Positions 1-3,832 of a stretch of 7,180 bases of DNA are shown piece after piece (position 1 is the first letter of the stretch; each line of letters starts with the position of its first letter). Source of the DNA: Candidatus Woesearchaeota archaeon (GTDB lineage: Archaea > Nanoarchaeota > Nanoarchaeia > Woesearchaeales > UBA11576); NCBI GenBank assembly GCA_013331125.1, contig DUGW01000014.1:1-7180 (forward strand), in the 5' to 3' direction. The notes below the pieces were generated by a model. The model had not been told where the DNA came from. It saw nothing but the letters and a program-made list of their open reading frames with translations, and did no database searches. Made by a program: the position numbers and the translations under genes.

Positions 1-525
1 ACGATTTCCAAACGCGAAAGCGTGGCTTAGCGAACTCTCGAACCTTCTTGATGAGGGTCGGGACTGACCGAAAAGCTATCCCGGGGATAACAGAGTTGTC
101 GCGCCCGAGAGCTCGTATCGACGGCGCGGCTTGCTACATCGATGTCGGCTCTTCCTATCCTGGGCGTGCAGAAGCGCCCAAGGGTGGGGGTGTTCACCCA
201 TTAAAAGGGATCGTGAGCTGGGTTCAGAACGCTGTGAGGCAGTTTGTTTGATATCTACTGGAAATGTTGGGTGTCTGAGTGGAAGGATCTTCTAGTACGA
301 GAGGAACGAGGGTCCGAGGCCTCTGGTCAACCAGTTGTCCGACAGGGCATGCTGGGCAGCTACGCCTTAAGGGATAAGTGCTGAAAGCATCTAAGCACGA
401 AGCCTACCGCAAAAAGAGACACTTTGGACACGGATAGAAGATCCGTTTGATAGGCACGGTGTGTAAGTACGAAGCTTCGGCGACGTATTCAGCATGCGTG
501 TACTAACCGTCTATACCTTGTACTT
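1..525 (+). rRNA. 23S ribosomal RNA, 3' end (5' truncated by window)
   Basis: This is the last part of the large-subunit rRNA, covering the end of domain V and domain VI. Visible landmarks in order are the peptidyl-transferase segment GGGGATAAC at about 83-91 (containing the equivalent of E. coli A2451), the A-loop GGGTGTTCACCC at about 187-198, the stretch GAGCTGGGTTCAGAACG near 214-230, and the sarcin-ricin loop AGTACGAGAGGA at 294-305, which elongation factors contact. GGTGTGTAAGTACGAAG and the final ACTAACCGTCTATACCTT follow. The wording (GCTTGCTACATCGATGTCGG) is archaeal rather than bacterial. The exact 3' end cannot be read directly; about 520-530 is inferred from the conserved end of the molecule. 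No 5S rRNA follows anywhere in the window. ORFs inside this region are not genes. Confidence 0.97.
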
Positions 526-546
526 CCTATGTGTGGTTTTCATTAT

Positions 547-564
547 TCTATCAGCAATGATAGA
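547..564 (+). other. GCAA-tetraloop hairpin just after 23S rRNA
   Basis: TCTATCA (547-553), loop GCAA (554-557), TGATAGA (558-564) give a perfect 7-bp stem capped by a GNRA tetraloop. It lies about 20 nt after the probable 23S end and 2 nt before a second hairpin with the same loop. It could be a processing or stabilising element of the rRNA precursor; the role is inferred. Confidence 0.6.
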
Positions 565-566
565 TT

Positions 567-599
567 TGATCCGGCCGCAAGGCCGGATTATTTTTTCTA
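567..599 (+). terminator. Hairpin plus T tract terminating the 23S rRNA transcript
   Basis: ATCCGGCC (569-576), loop GCAA (577-580) and GGCCGGAT (581-588) form a perfect 8-bp GC-rich stem. It extends to 10 bp with G568-T589 (wobble) and T567-A590, and is followed at once by a T-rich tract (TTTTTTCTAT from 591). A stable hairpin followed by a U tract is the form of an intrinsic terminator. Archaeal RNA polymerase terminates mainly on the U tract, so the hairpin may serve instead as a 3'-end or processing structure. Confidence 0.75.
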
Positions 600-884
600 T
601 TTTAGAAAAACCGAATACTAGCGTGAGCTGTATTCTGCAGATTTCCATACACAACATTTCATTATAGCGTTAGCTCTTTTCGGTCATTTCCACCAAGAAG
701 ATATTTTGCTCTCAACGTTTGGGCACAAGACAAAAGCTATTTTCCGCCGCTGTCGGAAACAATCTAAGGAAAACCAGGTTTTCCGAAAAGCATTCGAAGA
801 CTTCAAAACATTTTCAATACACCCTGCCAAGATTCCAAGAAAACTCCCATCAGGCTTATTAACCTCAAAAACAACATATTTCTT
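600..884. other. Intergenic stretch without a convincing gene; inverted-repeat cluster
   Basis: No reading frame here has both a credible start and a recognisable protein. The frames at 706-957 (+) and 684-890 (-) overlap each other and the next gene; the minus one starts at TTG. The stretch holds two inverted repeats: TTTCCG (741-746) with CGGAAA (754-759), and the perfect palindrome GGAAAACC-A-GGTTTTCC (768-784). The heptamer TTTTCCG occurs at 740-746 and again at 779-785. CTTATTAA (855-862) may be the TATA box of the next gene. Confidence 0.5.
855..862 (+). promoter_or_regulatory. Possible TATA box of the four-helix-bundle gene
   Basis: CTTATTAA is centred about 26 nt before the ATG at 885, the distance expected between an archaeal TATA box and the transcription start. 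No Shine-Dalgarno sequence precedes the ATG, so a leaderless mRNA would fit. The match to a TATA consensus is only moderate. Confidence 0.35.
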
Positions 885-1268
885 ATGCAAGCGAATTATC
901 GTGAACTCAAGATATGGAAGATCGCTATGGACTTGGTCCCGGCGATCTATCAGGTGATTGCTGCTCTACCTATAGAGGAATCCAACAATCTCAAGGATCA
1001 GATGCGCCGCGCCGCCACTTCGTTGCCTCTCAACATCGCAGAAGGTGCCAGTAGCAAGTCTATGAAGCTGTACCTGACGCATCTTAACTATGCGTATGCG
1101 AGTGCTCAGGAGTTGACAGTGGCGCTCATGCTTTGCTATAAGTTGAAGTATCTTGAAGAAGAGTTTTTCAAGAGGATCTTTGACCAGATGGACAGGTTCA
1201 ACCGTGCTTCCTATAAGTTCATCTTGAATCTTGAACAGAAAGAATCAAAAGAGAAGTTTGATTTCTGA
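885..1268 (+). CDS. Four-helix-bundle protein, 23S rRNA intervening-sequence (S23) family
   Basis: A 127-aa protein predicted to fold as an antiparallel four-helix bundle. The family signature is QMRRAATSLPLNIAEG at residues 39-54, matching the family core of basic and small residues followed by (S/P)xNIAEG. The N-terminal YRELKIWKIAMDL (5-17) is the usual first helix, and the C-terminus is lysine-rich. Length is normal for the family (about 115-130 aa). Family knowledge: members occur inside intervening sequences of bacterial 23S rRNA genes, as free-standing genes, and as the Avd accessory protein of diversity-generating retroelements; they form pentamers and bind nucleic acid. No reverse transcriptase or variable repeat is seen here. 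The ATG at 885 fits the conserved N-terminus and lacks a Shine-Dalgarno sequence. The stop is 2 nt from that of the convergent gene. It lies only about 360 bp after a 23S gene, which may be meaningful. Cellular role unknown. Confidence 0.88.
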   Translation: MQANYRELKIWKIAMDLVPAIYQVIAALPIEESNNLKDQMRRAATSLPLNIAEGASSKSMKLYLTHLNYAYASAQELTVALMLCYKLKYLEEEFFKRIFDQMDRFNRASYKFILNLEQKESKEKFDF

Positions 1269-1270
1269 CC

Positions 1271-2299
1271 CTAAGCCGCATGCCCTACCCGCACTTCCGT
1301 TGCTTTCGGCTCTTCTGGTTTCATCCTGTTTGCCAGTCCGTGCAGGTCTATCTGTTCTCTTCTCATCTGCGCCTCGATGTTGATCAGCAGTTTCTGGATC
1401 ATATGATGGACCTTCTCGATCTTATCTGTGAGGTGTTGCCATTTGAGTTCTTTTGCCTCTCTCTCCATCGCCTTGAACAGTTTCTCTGATGTCCTTATGA
1501 GTATCTTTGATTCGTGCAGCACGCTGTGCAATGTCTCTATCTCATCATGGTATTCTGCCATGAGCTCATGGAAGTTCTCTTTGAGCTCTGTGAACTTCTC
1601 CAGGGTGTTTGCCTTGAGTGCTGCCTGGAACTTATCAGTGGATTCCTTGAGCAGGCTCTCTAACCTGTCGAGATGTATCGACTGTATCCTCATCCTTCTG
1701 TACTCTCCTCTCGTCGACACTATTGTCAGCTCTTCCAGCTCCATGAGTCTTCTTGCCTGGCTCTTAGATACTACCCAGTAATGTTCCATCGTGTCTGCTA
1801 TGCTCTGGACTATCTCATATATCTGGTGTCTCATGTGGAACTTTGCAGTCTCGTCCAGCCCTGATCTCCTTATCCTGTCTGATAGTCTCTCAAGGTCCTT
1901 GGCGTGTCTCCAGTACAGCGTCATGTCGCAGAACTCTGTTGTCTTCTGCGTATTGAGCATATGTTCAAGGTGGCTTATTGACCTGTTGAATACGGACTCG
2001 ATCTCATGCAGGATGACGTGGTTGAACACGACTTTTGTGTCTTTCTTGTGGGCTTTCTCCAGCTTCTTCTTGAGTTTCCTGTGTCCTTTCTCTATGTCTT
2101 TCATATCTACGCCGAGATGCTTCAATGCCACTCTCAGCTCCTGCTCTTTCGCCTGCCTTTTGCCTCGGAGCGCCAACAGGTCACCATATGCTGCGTAGAA
2201 CTCTCCGATCATCGCCCTTATGTGGATGATCTGTGTGTGGTTTCTTGCTCCTACAAGTTTGTAGGATTTTCCTGGGAATATTCTGGGGGTCCATACCAT
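1271..2299 (-). CDS. Hypothetical all-helical protein, 342 aa
   Basis: I do not recognise this family. The protein has no signal peptide and no membrane segment. After a short N-terminal non-helical part (MVWTPRIFPGKSYKL) it is almost entirely charged helix, rich in Glu, Lys, Arg, His and Met, with long heptad-like stretches: about 45-90 (KRQAKEQELR, then a lysine-rich segment with GHRKLKKKLEKAHKK), 125-185 and 200-320. A cytoplasmic coiled-coil or helical-bundle protein is the most that can be said. The C-terminal tail (PEEPKATEVRVGHAA) looks disordered. The ATG at 2299 is supported by AAGGTG about 10 nt upstream. The gene follows 2361-2762 on the same strand after 61 nt, so the two may be co-transcribed, although a T6 run lies in the gap. 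It ends in TAG, 2 nt from the stop of the opposing gene. Codon structure is clean and the length argues strongly for a real gene. Confidence 0.85.
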   Translation of the reverse strand: MVWTPRIFPGKSYKLVGARNHTQIIHIRAMIGEFYAAYGDLLALRGKRQAKEQELRVALKHLGVDMKDIEKGHRKLKKKLEKAHKKDTKVVFNHVILHEIESVFNRSISHLEHMLNTQKTTEFCDMTLYWRHAKDLERLSDRIRRSGLDETAKFHMRHQIYEIVQSIADTMEHYWVVSKSQARRLMELEELTIVSTRGEYRRMRIQSIHLDRLESLLKESTDKFQAALKANTLEKFTELKENFHELMAEYHDEIETLHSVLHESKILIRTSEKLFKAMEREAKELKWQHLTDKIEKVHHMIQKLLINIEAQMRREQIDLHGLANRMKPEEPKATEVRVGHAA

Positions 2300-2331
2300 T
2301 TCAGAGACACCTTAGGTTGTTGTGTAAGATG

Positions 2332-2337
2332 AAAAAA
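2332..2337 (-). terminator. Possible oligo-T terminator between 2361-2762 and 1271-2299
   Basis: On the minus strand a TTTTTT run sits in the short gap after the TGA of the membrane-protein gene. Oligo-T alone can terminate archaeal RNA polymerase. No hairpin precedes it, and the downstream gene has no clear TATA box of its own in the gap, so partial termination is all that can be proposed. Confidence 0.25.
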
Positions 2338-2360
2338 GATTGATGATGAAGATAAAGCAT

Positions 2361-2762
2361 TCACATCTCCATCGCGACCATCGCTATCATGAGGAAGAGT
2401 CCCTCGATCATGAACACGATGTAGAAGAGCATCGAACCCAGACCGCCGAGGAAACCCAATGAGAAGAATTCTGGTCCTATCCCGAATCCGCGCAGGAGTG
2501 GAAGCACACCCAATGTCAGGCAGACGAATGCTATTATCGTGGATACGAAGCCTATAGGGTTTGAGTTTGTTATCTCGATTATTGAGTTGACAACGAGATA
2601 TAATGCTCCTACTGCGACTATCCATCCGAATATGGTCACTGGCAGGAAACTGAGGCTGAACCATGTTGGACCGATCTTGAACTTTGCGAGAACAGGGAAT
2701 AATCCCATGACAAAAAGAACCAATCCGACTATGAAGCTGAGCACGTCTTTGAACTCAATCAT
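2361..2762 (-). CDS. Integral membrane protein with internal duplication, 133 aa
   Basis: Unrecognised small polytopic membrane protein with about four hydrophobic segments: roughly 7-25, 40-62, 70-90 and 104-132. The two halves repeat each other. GLFPVLAKFKIGPTWFSLSF (20-39) aligns with GVLPLLRGFGIGPEFFSLGF (85-104), each preceded by one hydrophobic helix and followed by another, so the protein is a duplicated two-helix unit. The re-entrant-looking IGPxxFSL motif is conserved in both copies and may line an interface or face a ligand. The ATG at 2762 is well supported by a strong Shine-Dalgarno sequence, GAGGTGA, about 8 nt upstream, and a TATA-like box at 2804-2812. The short C-terminus MEM ends at TGA. 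It is first in a possible two-gene unit with the helical protein downstream. Function unknown; no transporter or enzyme family could be assigned. Confidence 0.85.
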   Translation of the reverse strand: MIEFKDVLSFIVGLVLFVMGLFPVLAKFKIGPTWFSLSFLPVTIFGWIVAVGALYLVVNSIIEITNSNPIGFVSTIIAFVCLTLGVLPLLRGFGIGPEFFSLGFLGGLGSMLFYIVFMIEGLFLMIAMVAMEM

Positions 2763-2803
2763 TTAGGTTTCACCTCTTACTCAATAAATCCTAGTCAAGT
2801 TCC

Positions 2804-2812
2804 TTTATAAAT
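2804..2812 (-). promoter_or_regulatory. TATA box for the minus-strand gene 2361-2762
   Basis: TTTATAAAT (palindromic core TTTATAAA) is centred near 2808, giving an expected transcription start near 2781. That leaves a leader of about 19 nt which contains the Shine-Dalgarno GAGGTGA before the ATG at 2762. Confidence 0.55.
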
Positions 2813-2850
2813 GTTTTGGTGCTTCTGGTTGTTTGCGGGTATAAAGAAAT

Positions 2851-2859
2851 ATTTAAATA
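2851..2859 (+). promoter_or_regulatory. TATA box for gene 2882-3157 (leaderless geometry)
   Basis: ATTTAAATA is centred at 2855, 27 nt before the A of the ATG at 2882. This places the predicted transcription start at or next to the start codon. Because the mRNA would start there, in-frame codons from 2816 upstream cannot be translated from this promoter. Confidence 0.6.
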
Positions 2860-2881
2860 CTTAAAAAGGAAGTATCTTCTT

Positions 2882-3157
2882 ATGGACAGGCTCCAGATAC
2901 CTAAACCTGAATTCAGGAAGAAGCATGTGAATTGGTACCAGGCTATGGTCATCATCCTTGCTGCGTTCCTGTTCGCCACGTTCCTTCAGACCTTGTCTTC
3001 AGGCGCCACTATTGAAGGTTATTCTGTCATCGGTGAGCCTATACCTGACGACCATTCGTTCTCTGGCACCACTGCCTTGTTGGTCGTGATATTTGCCTTC
3101 TTCGGGCTGTTCATCATCATCGTCACCAGAAAGCTCGACTACAGGAGCAACCCATAA
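2882..3157 (+). CDS. Small two-TM membrane protein, 91 aa
   Basis: Unrecognised small membrane protein. Residues 1-18 (MDRLQIPKPEFRKKHVN) are basic and probably cytoplasmic. TM1 spans about 19-37 (WYQAMVIILAAFLFATF). Residues 38-63 form an exposed loop with SGATIEGYSVIGEPIPDD. TM2 spans about 64-82 (TALLVVIFAFFGLFIII), and the tail TRKLDYRSNP is basic. By the positive-inside rule both ends face the cytoplasm and the loop is outside. The ATG at 2882 is preferred over an in-frame upstream start at 2816 because a good TATA box lies 27 nt upstream, implying a leaderless transcript. The gene is divergent from the duplicated membrane protein and ends about 40 nt before the tRNA-Pro gene. No functional assignment possible. 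Confidence 0.8.
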   Translation: MDRLQIPKPEFRKKHVNWYQAMVIILAAFLFATFLQTLSSGATIEGYSVIGEPIPDDHSFSGTTALLVVIFAFFGLFIIIVTRKLDYRSNP

Positions 3158-3158
3158 G

Positions 3159-3169
3159 TTTATTTATTA
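3159..3169 (+). promoter_or_regulatory. TATA box of the tRNA-Pro gene
   Basis: TTTATTTATTA begins just after the stop of the preceding gene. With the usual 26-nt offset from its centre, transcription would start near 3190, giving a 5' leader of about 10 nt to be removed by RNase P. Confidence 0.5.
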
Positions 3170-3219
3170 CTGTTTTTCTCACAGGGCCATGATCCATTAG
3201 GGGCCGTAGTGTAGTTTGG

Positions 3220-3259
3220 ACATTCCAAACCTGCGGTTTGCAGGGTTGCTTTGGGACAA
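3220..3259 (+). other. D-loop intron of tRNA-Pro (boundaries approximate)
   Basis: Without this segment the D arm reads GTGTAGTTTGG-CTATCAC, a normal D loop; with it the D stem cannot close properly. One bulge-helix-bulge register pairs GTTT (3214-3217) with GGAC (3254-3257) and cuts after G3219 and A3259, but two of its pairs are G-T and the inner helix is short. A stronger internal fold is CCAAA (3225-3229) with TTTGG (3250-3254) plus CCTGC (3230-3234) with GCAGG (3240-3244). A cut after A3220 is also possible. The ends are good to about 2 nt. Confidence 0.65.
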
Positions 3260-3278
3260 CTATCACCGGCGCTTGGGG

Positions 3279-3309
3279 CGGATTGGCGTCTATGCCATGA
3301 TTCCCAGAA
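3279..3309 (+). other. Canonical 37/38 intron of tRNA-Pro, 31 nt
   Basis: This gives a textbook bulge-helix-bulge. The central 4-bp helix is TTGG (3273-3276) with CCAG (3304-3307, one G-T). The 5' bulge is GGC, cut after G3278; the 3' bulge is AAT, cut after A3309. The anticodon stem forms the outer helix. The inner helix is G3280-C3303, G3281-T3302 (wobble), A3282-T3301, T3283-A3300, then TGGC (3284-3287) with GCCA (3294-3297), capped by a 6-nt loop. The position between tRNA nucleotides 37 and 38 is the usual archaeal one. Confidence 0.85.
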
Positions 3310-3344
3310 TGCGTCTGACCGGAGTTCGAATCTTCGCGGCCCCA

Positions 3345-3349
3345 TTTTT
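3345..3349 (+). terminator. Oligo-T terminator of tRNA-Pro
   Basis: TTTTTC follows the discriminator base directly, matching the U-tract termination usual for archaeal tRNA genes. Confidence 0.5.
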
Positions 3350-3412
3350 CTTTATACTTGCTATCTGGTCATGACAGATCAATCTAAGAATTCTTCATTG
3401 ATAAAAAATAGA

Positions 3413-3459
3413 GGATGCGGTGGCCCGAAGCAAGGAGAAGCTGGTTGGCCACTGCATCC
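3413..3459. other. Long 13-bp hairpin, possible terminator or structured RNA
   Basis: GGATGCGGTGGCC (3413-3425) pairs with GGCCACTGCATCC (3447-3459) over 13 bp, enclosing a 21-nt purine-rich loop that contains AAGGAG. Read as minus-strand RNA it is followed by TCTATTTTTT (T6 at 3408-3403), which would suit a terminator for the small gene 3502-3654. But the one imperfect pair is G-U in plus-strand RNA and A-C in minus-strand RNA, which favours a plus-strand structured RNA. The direction is unresolved. Confidence 0.5.
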
Positions 3460-3501
3460 AGGTGTTGAGAGATGTCTTCCCGTAAACGGAATTGACTATG
3501 A

Positions 3502-3654
3502 TCAGTTCGGTCTCTTGGTCCTGCGGAGCACGTCCGCCTCCCAGTCTTTCATGAGACCTGGTCTTGTGTTGTCCATGTCGATATCAGGCTCGAACTCTTC
3601 CATGAAGTCACGTTCAATCCTTGCTAAGATATCCGACTTTCTAGGAGTTTTCAT
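3502..3654 (-). CDS. Hypothetical small protein, 50 aa
   Basis: Unrecognised small soluble protein with a basic N-terminus (MKTPRKSDILARIER), an acidic middle (DFMEEFEPDIDMD) and a basic C-terminus (LRRTKRPN). There is no membrane segment or zinc motif. The ATG at 3654 is chosen over an in-frame TTG at 3684 because GGGGGAT lies 5 nt upstream of it (the same leader motif is seen before the genes at 6072 and 3833), and a TATA-like ATTATAATTA (3688-3697) lies about 40 nt upstream. It is divergent from the AbrB-PhoU gene and shares its AT-rich control region. The downstream hairpin at 3413-3459 with a T6 run could end its transcript. Small size and lack of a known family keep confidence moderate. 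Confidence 0.55.
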   Translation of the reverse strand: MKTPRKSDILARIERDFMEEFEPDIDMDNTRPGLMKDWEADVLRRTKRPN

Positions 3655-3687
3655 GTTGTATCCCCCTATGCGGACAACTCTCAACTG

Positions 3688-3697
3688 CTAATTATAA
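3688..3697 (-). promoter_or_regulatory. TATA-like box for gene 3502-3654
   Basis: On the minus strand ATTATAATTA is centred near 3693. A start about 26 nt downstream (near 3667) would give a leader of about 13 nt consisting mainly of the GGGGGAT motif before the ATG at 3654. Confidence 0.4.
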
Positions 3698-3722
3698 TAC
3701 ATAGGACTTATTTATAATTATC

Positions 3723-3758
3723 CTTTATATTTTATAAAGTATCAAAATACTTTATAAA
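3723..3758. promoter_or_regulatory. Inverted-repeat operator in the divergent promoter region
   Basis: TTTATAAAGTAT (3731-3742), spacer CAAA, ATACTTTATAAA (3747-3758) is a perfect 12-bp inverted repeat. A further copy of the half-site, CTTTATA (3723-3729), faces TATAAAG (3733-3739) across 3 nt, so three half-sites lie side by side in alternating orientation. The repeats overlap two TATA-like TTTATAAA cores. It lies between a small gene and an AbrB-domain regulator gene, so autoregulation is the natural inference. Confidence 0.6.
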
Positions 3759-3777
3759 TTATACAAAAAAAGTAAGT

Positions 3778-3788
3778 TTTATATATAA
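3778..3788 (+). promoter_or_regulatory. Candidate TATA box for the AbrB-PhoU gene
   Basis: TTTATATATAA is the strongest TATA-like element before the gene, predicting a transcript start near 3810 and a leader of 20-50 nt depending on the start codon. A weaker AT-rich box (CATAAAAA, 3815-3822) would place the start near 3841-3845, just before GGGGGGAT. The choice is open. Confidence 0.4.
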
Positions 3789-3832
3789 CTATTAATAGCT
3801 TAAAGGACGTTAATCATAAAAATCAATACGGA

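Larger units (their letters stand above)
3200..3344 (+). tRNA. tRNA-Pro (anticodon GGG), two introns
   Basis: The acceptor stem is perfect: GGGGCCG (3200-3206) pairs with CGGCCCC (3337-3343), with discriminator A at 3344 and no encoded CCA. The T arm is CGGAG-TTCGAAT-CTTCG (3320-3336). The anticodon stem is GGCGC (3268-3272) with GCGTC (3311-3315, one G-T wobble), and the loop starts TTGGGG, so the anticodon is GGG at 3275-3277. The 4-nt variable loop is TGAC (3316-3319). The D stem is GTG (3209-3211) with CAC (3264-3266), with G18G19 at 3218-3219 and A21 at 3262. These parts join only if two segments are removed: about 3220-3259 in the D loop and 3279-3309 between positions 37 and 38. The mature tRNA would be about 74 nt. 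A T-run (3345-3349) follows. Identity is supported by the GGG anticodon and resemblance to archaeal tRNA-Pro. Confidence 0.88.

Noticed and set aside
48..251. Open frame inside the 23S rRNA
   Set aside because: It lies entirely in conserved rRNA sequence, so it is not a gene.
684..957. Overlapping open frames on both strands before the S23 gene
   Set aside because: They overlap each other and the next gene; the minus-strand one starts at TTG, and neither has a clear start signal or recognisable sequence.
885..1268. Diversity-generating retroelement (Avd-like protein)
   Set aside because: No reverse transcriptase, template repeat or variable repeat is present in the window.
1280..2332. Several plus-strand open frames across 1280-2332
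   Set aside because: They are antisense shadows of the long minus-strand helical protein; their Ser/Leu/Cys-rich translations are typical of such shadows.
2251..2664. Minus-strand open frame overlapping the duplicated membrane protein
   Set aside because: The competing frame 2361-2762 has a strong Shine-Dalgarno, a TATA box and a coherent duplicated membrane topology; this one has none.
3225..3254. Segment read as an anticodon arm with GCA (tRNA-Cys)
   Set aside because: GCGGT would need ACCGC on the 3' side at the right distance and none is there; the GGG anticodon arm pairs fully and fits the tRNA-Pro body.
3251..3691. 146-codon plus-strand open frame from the tRNA into the small gene
   Set aside because: It starts within the tRNA, runs through a hairpin and antisense to 3502-3654, and its translation shows no protein character.
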